From contig NZ_JAMJFL010000007.1 of assembly GCF_023544665.1 (NCBI RefSeq), positions 62,001 to 126,000 on the forward strand: a stretch of 64,000 nucleotides of DNA. Direction: 5' to 3'. Position numbers and translations under genes: made by a program. Below the pieces are notes generated by a model, which was not told the DNA's origin, did no database searches, and worked only from the letters and a program-made list of their open reading frames with translations. Source of the stretch: Streptomyces sp. YS415. Its GTDB lineage: Bacteria; Actinomycetota; Actinomycetes; Streptomycetales; Streptomycetaceae. Below, in pieces: positions 45,490-53,031 of the stretch (its first letter is position 1; the number at the start of each line of letters is the position of its first letter).

Positions 45490-45504
45490 GTTGTACTCTG
45501 CAAC
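45490..45504. promoter_or_regulatory. MarR autoregulatory operator candidate GTTGTACTCTGCAAC
   Basis: GTTG and CAAC arms surround TACTCTG, giving a 15-bp near-palindrome that ends two bases before the MarR ATG at 45506. A protein bound here would block initiation directly. The absence of a Shine-Dalgarno sequence in the same bases suggests a leaderless or very short-leader transcript. Confidence 0.55.
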
Positions 45505-45505
45505 C

Positions 45506-45934
45506 ATGAGTACGAGGGACGTTCCGGACCCGGCCGTGGAGACCATCCAGCGCGAGATGACGGCTTTCGCCCGCCGCGCCCGGGCCTCGGCCGGACGTAT
45601 GCACCCCGAGCTGTCGCTGGTCTCGTACACCCTGCTCGGCCATCTGGAGGAGAGCGGCGGCTGCCGGGCCACCGACCTCGCGGCGCACTACGCCCTGGAC
45701 AAGTCCACGGTGAGCCGCCAGGTGGCAGGCCTGGAGCGCGACGGGCTCATCGGGCGGAGCCTCGATCCGGACGACCACCGGGTGCAGGTGCTGCACCTGA
45801 CGGACGCGGGGCGGCGGCTCCTCGCCCAGGTCACCGAGCGGCGGCGGGAGGTCGTGCGGGAGCGGCTGGCCGACTGGCCGGACGAGGATCTGCGGCGGTT
45901 CGCCGGGTACCTGGTGCGCTACAACGCCGGTTAG
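45506..45934 (+). CDS. MarR-family regulator
   Basis: A 142-residue MarR protein with the winged helix-turn-helix LVSYTLLGHLEESGGCRATDLAAHYALDKSTVSRQVAGLERDGLIGRSLDPDDHRVQVLHLT (about residues 36-97), including the DxRxx wing motif DDHRVQ. Start at 45506, matching the family N-terminus; an earlier in-frame ATG at 45479 would place the operator in the gene. It converges on the GNAT gene, sharing 4 bp. Confidence 0.9.
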   Translation: MSTRDVPDPAVETIQREMTAFARRARASAGRMHPELSLVSYTLLGHLEESGGCRATDLAAHYALDKSTVSRQVAGLERDGLIGRSLDPDDHRVQVLHLTDAGRRLLAQVTERRREVVRERLADWPDEDLRRFAGYLVRYNAG

Positions 45935-46641
45935 GCCACCGGTTCCAGCAGGTCGCCGGGGACGCGGGTGCCGAGGAAGACGGTGCTGCGGCGCAGCCGG
46001 AAGCCCAGGGTCTCGTACAGCCGGATCGCGCCCGTGTTGTCCGCGGCCGCCTGCAGGAAGGGCTTCTCGCCGCGCTCCTGGATGCCGTGGGCGACGGCGA
46101 GCACCAGCCGTCCGGCCAGGCCCTGGCCCCGGACGGCGGGGTCGGTGCACACCGCGCTGATCTCCGTCCAGCCCGGCGGCCGCAGCCGCTCCCCCGCCAT
46201 GGCGACCAGCTTGCCGTCCCGGCGTATGCCCAGGTAAGTGCCGAGTTCGAGGGTGCGGGCCCGGAACGGTCCCGGACGGGTGCGGGCGACCAGGTCGAGC
46301 ATCTCGGGCACGTCGGCCGGGCCGAGGCGGACCGCCTCCGGGTCCGGCGCGCCGGCCACGTCCGGGCCGACGAGCTGCACGCCCTCGGCGCGGAAGACGG
46401 TCTCCCAGCCCTCGGGCGCCGGACCCCGGAAGCCGATCAGCAGGGCCTCGTTGCCGGGACCGGCGAGGGCGGCGATGTCGGCCCAGTCGGCGGGCTCCGG
46501 GTCCTCGGGAACCGCCACCCAGGGCGCCACCTCGGCGGGGTAGCGCAGGACCCGGCCCCGCTGCTCGGCCAGCGGGGCCTGCGGGCCGGTCAGCGCGGCC
46601 CAGGCCGGGTTGTCGAGGACCTGCTCGTACGCCTCGGACAT
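45931..46641 (-). CDS. GNAT-family N-acetyltransferase
   Basis: A 236-residue protein with the GNAT fold in the C-terminal half: TEISAVCTDPAVRGQGLAGRLVLAVAHGI carries the acetyl-CoA pyrophosphate loop (RGQGLA, residues about 176-181), and FLQAAADNTGAIRLYETLGFRLRRSTVFL is the typical C-terminal block. The N-terminal half (DNPAWAALTGPQAPLAEQRGRVLRYPAEV) matches FR47-like actinobacterial acetyltransferases. Acceptor unknown. Start at the ATG at 46641 with AGGGAGCAG before it. Confidence 0.85.
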   Translation of the reverse strand: MSEAYEQVLDNPAWAALTGPQAPLAEQRGRVLRYPAEVAPWVAVPEDPEPADWADIAALAGPGNEALLIGFRGPAPEGWETVFRAEGVQLVGPDVAGAPDPEAVRLGPADVPEMLDLVARTRPGPFRARTLELGTYLGIRRDGKLVAMAGERLRPPGWTEISAVCTDPAVRGQGLAGRLVLAVAHGIQERGEKPFLQAAADNTGAIRLYETLGFRLRRSTVFLGTRVPGDLLEPVA

Positions 46642-46799
46642 CTGCTCCCTCTCTCCTGTGCCGCCACGGAAACCTTCGCCGCCACAGAAACCAATCAAGA
46701 TCGGCGGACGGCTATTCCCGCCCCGTCGGACCAGTACGGTTGAATGAGCAACGTACTGATCACGGCCGTCGCGCACGGCGGTCTGGAGGCACCACCCGC

Positions 46800-47405
46800 A
46801 TGAACGTCACCCGAGGCTTCACCGGACGCCCGCGCGTCCCCGACCCCGGACTGCCACCCGGCCAGTACGACGCCGGCGACGACTGGCCCGTCCTGTCCGC
46901 CGAGGTCACACCGGATCTCGCGGCCGCCGAGTGGACGTTCCGCGTCGACGGTCTGGTCGAGCGGCCCCGCACCTGGAACTGGGACGAGGCGCACGCGCTG
47001 CCCGGGTCGGTGTACGAGGGCGCCATCCACTGTGTGACGAGCTGGTCGAAGTTCGGGGTGCGGTTCGGGGGCGTCTCCCTGGACGCCTTCCTGAGTGCGG
47101 TCCGGCCCCATGCCTCCGCCACCCATGCCGTGGCCTACTCGCACACCGGGTACACCACGAACCTCCCGCTCGCGGACCTCACCGGCGGACGCGCCTGGAT
47201 CGCCTGGGAGTACGACGGGCAACCGCTCGCCCCGGAGCACGGCGGACCGGCACGGCTGCTGGTGCCGCATCTGTACTTCTGGAAGAGCGCCAAGTGGATC
47301 GCGGGCCTGCGCATCCTCGACCACGACGAGCCGGGCTTCTGGGAGCAGAACGGCTACCACGAGCGGGGCAACCCGTGGGAGGAGCAGCGGTACTCCGGTG
47401 ACTGA
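46800..47405 (+). CDS. Sulfite-oxidase-like molybdopterin oxidoreductase, cytosolic
   Basis: A 201-residue molybdenum-cofactor domain of the sulfite oxidase/YedY superfamily. The Mo ligand is expected at Cys78 in AIHCVTSWSK, followed by FGVRFGGVSLDAFL and HTGYTTNLPL; the C-terminal LYFWKSAKWIAGLRIL closes the domain. There is no signal peptide and no heme domain, so electrons must come from or go to a separate partner. The next gene overlaps by 8 bp and encodes a flavin reductase, which is the natural redox partner. CTGGAGG precedes the ATG. Confidence 0.9.
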   Translation: MNVTRGFTGRPRVPDPGLPPGQYDAGDDWPVLSAEVTPDLAAAEWTFRVDGLVERPRTWNWDEAHALPGSVYEGAIHCVTSWSKFGVRFGGVSLDAFLSAVRPHASATHAVAYSHTGYTTNLPLADLTGGRAWIAWEYDGQPLAPEHGGPARLLVPHLYFWKSAKWIAGLRILDHDEPGFWEQNGYHERGNPWEEQRYSGD

Positions 47406-48153
47406 GACCTTCACTCCCCCGCCCCGCTTCGCCGTGCCCGGCCGCATCGCGGTGAACCAGGAGACGGCGACGGCGTGGCAGACCGCCACTGTCGCCGAGA
47501 TCCGGCGCGAGACCCCGCACGCGGCCACCGTCCGGCTCGCGGTGCCCGCCTGGGCGGGACATGTGCCCGGCCAGCATCTGATGCTGCGGCTGACCGCCGA
47601 GGACGGTTACGCGGCCCAGCGCCACTACTCGATCGCGTCCGCGCCCGACGACTCCGGGCACATCGAGCTGACCCTGGACCATGTCGAGGGCGGCGAGGTC
47701 TCCGGCTGGTTCCACACCGTCGCCCGGCCCGGCGACCGGGTCGAGGTGCGCGGCCCGGTCAGCGGCTTCTTCGCCTGGCCCGGGGACCGGCCGGCGCTGC
47801 TGATCGGCGCCGGATCCGGGGTCGTCCCGCTGATGTCGATGGTCCGCCACCACCGTGCGCGCGGCCTGGACATGCCGCTGCGGCTGCTGGTGTCGGCGCG
47901 CAGCCCCGAGGAGCTGATCTACGCGCGGGAGTACGGCGCCGAGACGACGCCCGTGTTCACGCGCAGCGCACCCGACGGTGTGCCGGTCGGCCGTCTGTCG
48001 GCCGCGCACGTGGCGCCGCTCCTGGCCCAGCGGCCGCCCGGCGGGTGGGAGGCCTATGTGTGCGGCTCCAACGGGTTCGCCGAGCACGCCTCGCGGCTGC
48101 TCGTGGAGGCGGGCCAGCCGGTCGACCGGATCCGCATCGAACGCTTCGGCTGA
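47398..48153 (+). CDS. FAD-binding ferredoxin-reductase-type oxidoreductase (no 2Fe-2S domain)
   Basis: A 251-residue reductase of the FNR superfamily: FAD motif RHYSIASAP (RxYS, about residues 80-88), NAD(P)-binding GAGSGVVPLMSMVRHH near 140 and the terminal YVCGSNGFAEHASRLL. The usual C-terminal plant-type 2Fe-2S domain is missing. Translation from the GTG at 47398 is coupled to the molybdoenzyme gene (8-bp overlap). Together they would form an NAD(P)H-linked Mo oxidoreductase acting on an unknown S- or N-oxide type substrate. Confidence 0.88.
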   Translation: MTETFTPPPRFAVPGRIAVNQETATAWQTATVAEIRRETPHAATVRLAVPAWAGHVPGQHLMLRLTAEDGYAAQRHYSIASAPDDSGHIELTLDHVEGGEVSGWFHTVARPGDRVEVRGPVSGFFAWPGDRPALLIGAGSGVVPLMSMVRHHRARGLDMPLRLLVSARSPEELIYAREYGAETTPVFTRSAPDGVPVGRLSAAHVAPLLAQRPPGGWEAYVCGSNGFAEHASRLLVEAGQPVDRIRIERFG

Positions 48154-48185
48154 CTTCCGCGCGCGTGTGCGGGTACCCGGCCGAT

Positions 48186-48767
48186 GTGAAGACACAAGCG
48201 CCCGGCCGGCGCCGGCGGGACAACCCGCTGCGGCGCCGGTCCGATGTGGTGGAGGCGTGGGCGGTCGCGGTGGTGGCCGTCCTGGTGTTCGTGGCCGCGC
48301 CGTCGGCCGGGGTGGCGGCGGGCTGGTGGGCCCATGACGACGCCCGGGCCACGGCGGCGGCCCAGCATGCCGACCGCCACCGGATCCGCGCCGAGGTCAC
48401 CGGGCGGGACCCGGGATCCCTCCCCACCGTGCAGAGCACCGGGCGCAAGCAGCGGGTGACGGTGCGCTGGACCGGCCTGGACGGCACACGTCGCACGGAC
48501 ACGGCCCTGGTCCCGGCCGGCACGCACCCCGGTGACCGGGTCGACGTGTGGCTCGACTCCGCGGGCCGCAGCGTCCCGCCGCCGACGACCGAGGCGACGG
48601 TCTGGCAGCACACCGTGACGATCGGCGTCTGCGCGACGGCCGCGGCGGCGAGCCTGGCCCTCCTCGGCCACGCCCTGTTCCGCCGCGCCTCGATCGCGCG
48701 GCGGCTCACGGAGTGGGAGCGCGAGTGGGCCCGGATCGAGCCGCAGTGGAGCCGACGGGACGCCTGA
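48186..48767 (+). CDS. Rv1733c-family membrane protein (second copy)
   Basis: A 193-residue protein with the same design as the one at 26657: N-terminal NPLRRRSDVVEAW, first transmembrane helix about residues 20-45, extracytoplasmic domain and a second helix at about 140-160, ending in EWEREWARIEPQWS. Overall identity between the two is low apart from the terminal motifs, so the duplication is old. GTG start at 48186 is likely but lacks a clear ribosome site; GTG at 48165 is an alternative. It follows the flavin reductase by 32 bp on the same strand. Confidence 0.78.
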   Translation: MKTQAPGRRRRDNPLRRRSDVVEAWAVAVVAVLVFVAAPSAGVAAGWWAHDDARATAAAQHADRHRIRAEVTGRDPGSLPTVQSTGRKQRVTVRWTGLDGTRRTDTALVPAGTHPGDRVDVWLDSAGRSVPPPTTEATVWQHTVTIGVCATAAAASLALLGHALFRRASIARRLTEWEREWARIEPQWSRRDA

Positions 48768-49017
48768 CCGCGGGCCGACGCCGCGGTGACCCGACCACCG
48801 GGGACCGCGGCCCCGCCCTCGGCGACCTTCCGCCCGGCAGGCACGACCGTCAACTCGCCCTCGCTGACCAGCGCTTCCGCCCCTGCGACGGGGCCGTCGA
48901 GGGACGTGCCAGGGCGTCGGCGCCGGACGCGTACCCGGGGATTGATCTGGCGAAAGGTCCGATCACCGCCGTACCGTGTGATCATCCGCAAGCCCTCCTC
49001 CCCGAAGGCGGTCATTC

Positions 49018-49986
49018 ATGGCCCTGTTCGACCTTCCGCTCGACGAACTGCGTGAGTACCGCAGTGATTCCGTCGCGCCCGAGGACTTCGACTCCTTCTG
49101 GTCCAAGACGCTCCAGGAGGCCCGCGCGCACGATCTGGACGCCCGCTTCGAGCCGGTCGACACCGGACTGGCCACGGTGACGGTGTACGACGTGACCTTC
49201 GCCGGATTCGGCGGTCATCCGGTGAAGGGCTGGCTGACGCTGCCCGCGGCGGCGCAGGAGCCGGTGCCGCTGGTGGTGGAGTTCGTCGGGTACGGGGGCG
49301 GGCGCGGGCTGCCGCACGAGCATCTGCTGTGGGCGTCCACGGGCCGGGCGCACTTCGTGATGGACACCCGCGGCCAGGGCAGCGCCTGGGGCGGTGGCGG
49401 CGGTACGGCGGACCCGGTGGGCGGCGCCCCGGCGTACCCCGGATTCATGACGCGCGGTGTCGACGCGCCCGAGAACTACTACTACCGGCGGGTCTTCACC
49501 GACGCGGTGCGGGCGGTGGAGGCGGCCCGTTCGCATCCGCTGACGGATGCCTCGCGGACCGTGGCGCTGGGCGCCAGCCAGGGCGGCGGGATCACGATCG
49601 CGGTGGGCGGTCTGGTGCCGGACCTGACGGCCGTCGCCCCGGACGTGCCGTTCCTGTGCGACTACCCCCGCGCGGCGACGCTGACCGACCGTCACCCGTA
49701 CCGCGAGATAGGCCTCTACCTCAAGACGCACCGCGGCCGCGGCGAGGACGTGCTGCGCACGCTCTCCTACTTCGACGGCGTCCACTTCGCGGCCCGCGGC
49801 ACGGCCCCGGCCCTGTTCTCGGCCGCCCTGGAGGACCAGACCTGTCCGCCCTCGACCGTCTTCGCGGCCTACAACTCCTGGGCGCACGAGAACAAGGCGA
49901 TCGAGGTGTACGAGTTCAACGACCACGAGGGCGGCGGGCCGTACCACGATGCGGCCAAGATGCGCTGGCTGCGGTCGTACGCCTGA
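49018..49986 (+). CDS. Acetylxylan esterase / cephalosporin C deacetylase family (AXE1)
   Basis: A 322-residue alpha/beta hydrolase of carbohydrate esterase family 7. The catalytic triad is readable: Ser187 in GASQGG, Asp273 in ALEDQTCPP and His303 in FNDHEGGG. The N-terminal LFDLPLDELREYRSD and RGQGSAWGGGGGTADP blocks are diagnostic. It removes acetyl groups from xylo-oligosaccharides or cephalosporin C. There is no signal peptide, so it acts in the cytoplasm on imported acetylated sugars. It lies 134 bp upstream of a HutC-type GntR regulator gene. The 250 bp before it contain nothing I can name. Confidence 0.92.
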   Translation: MALFDLPLDELREYRSDSVAPEDFDSFWSKTLQEARAHDLDARFEPVDTGLATVTVYDVTFAGFGGHPVKGWLTLPAAAQEPVPLVVEFVGYGGGRGLPHEHLLWASTGRAHFVMDTRGQGSAWGGGGGTADPVGGAPAYPGFMTRGVDAPENYYYRRVFTDAVRAVEAARSHPLTDASRTVALGASQGGGITIAVGGLVPDLTAVAPDVPFLCDYPRAATLTDRHPYREIGLYLKTHRGRGEDVLRTLSYFDGVHFAARGTAPALFSAALEDQTCPPSTVFAAYNSWAHENKAIEVYEFNDHEGGGPYHDAAKMRWLRSYA

Positions 49987-50043
49987 GGCGTGGGGCGGTC
50001 CGTGGGCCGGTTTCGGCCGAACCGGCCCGACGGCCTTCCCTGC

Positions 50044-50055
50044 TGGTTTAGACCA
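50044..50055. promoter_or_regulatory. HutC/DasR-type operator TGGTTTAGACCA
   Basis: TGGT and ACCA arms around TTAG, one base from the DasR dre core TGGTCTAGACCA. It lies 66 bp upstream of the GntR/HutC gene and 58 bp beyond the acetylxylan esterase stop. It may be the regulator's own operator or a true DasR site. Confidence 0.55.
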
Positions 50056-50120
50056 ATGGTAGATCTGGTGGCGCAATGAGTCGGCACGGCTACGGCACGT
50101 CACCAACAGGAGGGCGCGGC

Positions 50121-50864
50121 ATGGCCCGCACCACCCCGCACGACCACTCGCCCACCGAGGCACAGCCCCTCTACTGGCGGATCGCGACGCAATTGCTCGG
50201 CGAGCTGCGCGACGGCACGATCCCGCCCGGCGAACGGCTGCCCGGCGAGCGGCACTTGGCGCGGCACTTCGGGGTCAGCAGGGAGACCGTACGGCAGGCG
50301 CTGGAGGTGCTGCGGCACGACGGCCTGGTCGCCACCGACCGGCGCGGCAGCCACGCCACCCTGCCCGGCCTGCCGGTCGAGAATCCGGCGGCGCTCACCT
50401 TCCCGGTCGGTGCCCGGGCGGCCGATCCGGGCGCCGCCGACCGCGCGACGGTGACCTGGGAGACTCCCCCGCCCGGCCATGCCGAGGCCCTGGGCCTCGC
50501 CCCGCACCGCCGGACCCTCGTGCACCGCTACGAGTCCGCGGACGCCGACGGGGGCGGCCGCCGTACGGCCGTCACGTCGTTCTCCGCCGTGGCGCTGGCC
50601 GAGGTCGAGGAACTGGCCCGCTACCGGGACCGCGCGGACGGCTCCACCTCGGCCCAACTGCGCCGCACCTACGACTGGATGCGCAAGGCGGGCCTGACCC
50701 TGCACCACCGGGACTCCATCACCCCGCTCCCGGGCGCCCCGTCGGTACGGGTCACGCGCCGCGTGCACGACCAGTACGCCCGTCCGCTGGAGATCACCGA
50801 ACTGGTCGTGGACGCCCCGCAGGACGCGCTGGTCTACGAGTTCACGCTGCCGGCGGCCGTCTGA
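50121..50864 (+). CDS. GntR-family regulator, HutC subfamily (UTRA domain)
   Basis: A 247-residue regulator: GntR winged helix (about 14-85: YWRIATQLLGELRDGTIPPGERLPGERHLARHFGVSRETVRQALEVLR) and a C-terminal UTRA sensor domain (about 95-247). ATG at 50121 is preceded by AGGAGGG. The HutC subfamily includes DasR and NagR-like sugar-phosphate sensors whose operators resemble the TGGTTTAGACCA found 66 bp upstream. It converges with the methyltransferase gene, overlapping 31 bp. An adjacent target is the acetylxylan esterase or itself. Confidence 0.9.
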   Translation: MARTTPHDHSPTEAQPLYWRIATQLLGELRDGTIPPGERLPGERHLARHFGVSRETVRQALEVLRHDGLVATDRRGSHATLPGLPVENPAALTFPVGARAADPGAADRATVTWETPPPGHAEALGLAPHRRTLVHRYESADADGGGRRTAVTSFSAVALAEVEELARYRDRADGSTSAQLRRTYDWMRKAGLTLHHRDSITPLPGAPSVRVTRRVHDQYARPLEITELVVDAPQDALVYEFTLPAAV

Positions 50865-51601
50865 GCGGGGCCGCCCTCGAGCCGGCGCGCCACGATCATC
50901 CGGACCCTGGGGCTCCCGTCCGGCCGCCGGCCGAACCCGGGCAGGGGTTCCAGGGTCACGGAGAATCCGGCGCGCTCCAGCTCCGGGCGCACCTCGCCCA
51001 GCCGGAACGCCCGGTAGTACATGACGAACGGCGGGCGCCACACGGCGTTGCGGACCCGCATGACCGCGTCGAAGCCCAGCAGCATCCAGTACGCCCGCGA
51101 TCCGGGCCGGGGCGGGGCGACGACCGGGAAGACGAACGCCCCGCCGGGCCGCAGGACGGAGTGCACCTGCGCGAACAGGCCGGGCAGCTCGCGCGGCAGG
51201 AAGTGCCCGAACGCGCCGAAACTCACCGCGAGATCGAAGGCGGGCGCGAACGGCAGGGCGCGGGCGTCCGCGCGGACATGGGACACCGGCGGCCCGCCGG
51301 CCGGGCGGGTGCGCTCGCGGGCGACCGTGAGCATGCCCGCGCTGAAGTCGAGCCCGACGACGCCGCGTCGGCACACGCGCGTGAGCACGTCGATCCCGGC
51401 ACCGGTGCCGCAGCACAGGTCGAGCCCGGTGTCGAAGGGTCCCTTCCGCTCCAGTGCCGCGGCGACGGCGTCGAGCACCGAGTCGGGAGTGCGGAAGGGG
51501 GTGTGGTCGAACTTCGGGGCGAGCAGGTCGTAGCCGCGTTCGACGGACGACAGCGCCTGGACGGCGAGTTCGCGCAGGGAGGGGCCTTCGGGGCTGAACA
51601 T
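50834..51601 (-). CDS. Class I SAM-dependent methyltransferase
   Basis: A 255-residue methyltransferase with motif I LDLCCGTGAGIDVL near residue 58, the acidic loop VVGLDFSAGMLTVA near 80, VRADARALPF near 107 and the post-motif FGAFGHFLPRELPGLFAQVHSVLRPGGAFVFPV. It resembles ubiquinone/menaquinone-type methyltransferases; substrate unknown. The ATG at 51601 is 6 bp from the stop of the PadR gene upstream on the same strand, so co-transcription is likely. Its 3' end overlaps the GntR gene. Confidence 0.87.
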   Translation of the reverse strand: MFSPEGPSLRELAVQALSSVERGYDLLAPKFDHTPFRTPDSVLDAVAAALERKGPFDTGLDLCCGTGAGIDVLTRVCRRGVVGLDFSAGMLTVARERTRPAGGPPVSHVRADARALPFAPAFDLAVSFGAFGHFLPRELPGLFAQVHSVLRPGGAFVFPVVAPPRPGSRAYWMLLGFDAVMRVRNAVWRPPFVMYYRAFRLGEVRPELERAGFSVTLEPLPGFGRRPDGSPRVRMIVARRLEGGPAQTAAGSVNS

Positions 51602-51606
51602 CCGCG

Positions 51607-52170
51607 TCAGCCTAGAGGAGCCCGCTGCTTCAGCACGGCGAGAACGCGCTCGCACCAGCCCAGGTTCGCGCGCTCGTAGTCGATACCGGCGAGCAGGGTG
51701 AGATACGGCCCGACGCGGTCGCTCCCCCGCAGGTACTCCGCCTCGGTCCGCCCGGCCAGCAGCCGCTCGCGCACCCGCTCGTAGCGGGCGAGTTTGCCCT
51801 TCGACCAGCTCATCCGCTCCTCGATCAGCGCGCGGGCGGGGCCGGGGTCCGAGTCGTCCATTGCCTGGATCTTGATCATGAGTTCGTCGCGCAGGGCCGC
51901 CGGACGGCGTACCGGCTCGGCGGCGAAAGAGCCCAGTTCCTCCCGGCCCGCCTCGGTCAGCGTGAACATCCTTTTGTTGGGCCGCCGTTCCTGCTGCACC
52001 ACCCGGGCCTCGATCAGACCGTCCTGCGTCAGGCGCTCCAGCTCCCGGTAGAGCTGCTGGGGCGTCGAGGCCCAGAAGTTGGCGAACGACACGTCGAACA
52101 CCTTGGACAGCTCGTATCCCGACGCCTCCCCCTCCATGAGGGCGGCCAGGACGGCGTACTTCAGCGACAT
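51607..52170 (-). CDS. PadR-family regulator (second copy)
   Basis: A 187-residue PadR protein: winged helix LKYAVLAALMEGEASGYELSKVFDVSFANFWASTPQQLYRELERLTQDGLIEARVV (about 3-58) and a C-terminal helical domain with RYERVRERLLAGRTEAEYLRGSDR. It is clearly related to the PadR at 38570 but diverged. It is divergent from the SnoaL-type gene at 52241; a near-palindrome at 52212-52229 sits between them. The downstream methyltransferase probably shares its transcript. Confidence 0.9.
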   Translation of the reverse strand: MSLKYAVLAALMEGEASGYELSKVFDVSFANFWASTPQQLYRELERLTQDGLIEARVVQQERRPNKRMFTLTEAGREELGSFAAEPVRRPAALRDELMIKIQAMDDSDPGPARALIEERMSWSKGKLARYERVRERLLAGRTEAEYLRGSDRVGPYLTLLAGIDYERANLGWCERVLAVLKQRAPLG

Positions 52171-52211
52171 GTGGACAACGCTAGCAGGGGGTGATTAATC
52201 TCTTCCGCACC

Positions 52212-52229
52212 TACTCAAAAAGTTGACTA
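52212..52229. promoter_or_regulatory. PadR-type inverted repeat TACTCAA-4-TTGACTA
   Basis: Seven-base arms with one mismatch around AAAG, 42 bp from the PadR start and ending 11 bp before the SnoaL-type start. Position and AT-richness suit the operator by which this PadR protein would control both divergent genes. Confidence 0.55.
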
Positions 52230-52240
52230 TGGAGGCCGCG

Positions 52241-52639
52241 ATGAAGGCGTTCCGCGAGGCGATCGAGGCATGGGACCTCGACGCCGCCGAGGCACTGCTG
52301 GCCGAGGACGTCGTCTTCACCAGCCCGGTGGTGTTCAAGCCGTACCCCGGCAAGGCGCTCACGGCCGCGATCCTGCGCGGGGTGGCGCGGGTCTTCGAGG
52401 ACTTCCGCTACATCCGGGAGATCGACGACGCGGGCGGCCGGGACCACGCGCTGGTCTTCACCGCCCGGGTGGGCGACCGGGAGATCCAGGGCTGCGACTT
52501 CCTCCACGTCAACGAGGACGGCCTGATCGACGAGTTCACCGTCATGGTCCGCCCCCTGTCGGCCGCCCAGGCGCTCCAGGCCGCCATGGCCGCGCAGTTC
52601 GAGCAGATCGCCGAGGACGCGGAGGCCCGTTCCGCCTGA
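52241..52639 (+). CDS. SnoaL-like / NTF2-fold protein
   Basis: A 132-residue protein of the nuclear-transport-factor-2-like superfamily: FREAIEAWDLDAAEALLAEDVVFTSPVV at the N-terminus, then the curved sheet with ALVFTARVGDREIQGCDFLHVNEDGLIDEFTVMVRPLSAAQAL. Such folds act as isomerases, hydrolases or ligand-binding proteins; the function here is unassigned. The ATG at 52241 is chosen because GGAGG lies five bases upstream; the ATG at 52229 would have no ribosome site. It is probably regulated by the divergent PadR. Confidence 0.85.
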   Translation: MKAFREAIEAWDLDAAEALLAEDVVFTSPVVFKPYPGKALTAAILRGVARVFEDFRYIREIDDAGGRDHALVFTARVGDREIQGCDFLHVNEDGLIDEFTVMVRPLSAAQALQAAMAAQFEQIAEDAEARSA

Positions 52640-53031
52640 GTCCCCGGCCCCTTGGCCGACCGACGTCCGTGACGCCCTCGCCGTCCGCCACGCGCGGAAC
52701 AGACGAGGGCGTCACCGCGTTGACCCAAGCAGGAGTGACCATCCGGCGGCCCGCCCGGCCGCACCTCCCCTGCTCCACGGAACCCTCGCCACGCGCCGAA
52801 CCGGCGTGGTACCGTCCTGTCAGCACTTGTGTACGCCCCGTCTCGGGCGCCGGTGCCAGTTCTCCTTCAGCCAGCCGGTTCGTACCGGCTTCCTCACCAC
52901 CTCGTGACCAGCGGTTCCGTCGTACCCGAGGTGCTGTTTCCCGCCGCGCGGAGGCGCTTGTCCGCCCCGTTCTCGCGGCATCCCCCTTCCTTGCATGTCT
53001 CATGCCGTACGTCCGCGAGAGGACACCCACC
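52640..53031 (+). other. Long leader of the rho gene
   Basis: About 392 bp with no supported gene. It contains the 12-bp-arm hairpin at 52669-52715, a second hairpin AGCCGG-6-CCGGCT at 52873-52890, then a long C/T-rich low-purine stretch (TTCTCCTTCAG, TTCCTCACCACCTCG, CATCCCCCTTCCTTGC) before the ribosome site GAGAGGA at 53016. C-rich, poorly structured RNA is what Rho binds, so an autoregulatory leader is plausible. Its transcription start is not obvious; GGTACCGT near 52808 resembles a -10 region. Confidence 0.5.
52669..52715. terminator. Hairpin terminator downstream of SnoaL-type gene
   Basis: GTGACGCCCTCG (52669-52680) is perfectly complementary to CGAGGGCGTCAC (52704-52715), a 12-bp stem with a 23-nt loop, 30 bp after the SnoaL-like stop. 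There is no T tract, as is common in Streptomyces. Confidence 0.65.

Noticed and set aside
48780..49015. - strand frame between the second Rv1733c gene and the acetylxylan esterase
   Set aside because: No recognisable domain, no ribosome site and no terminal motif; I treat it as intergenic.
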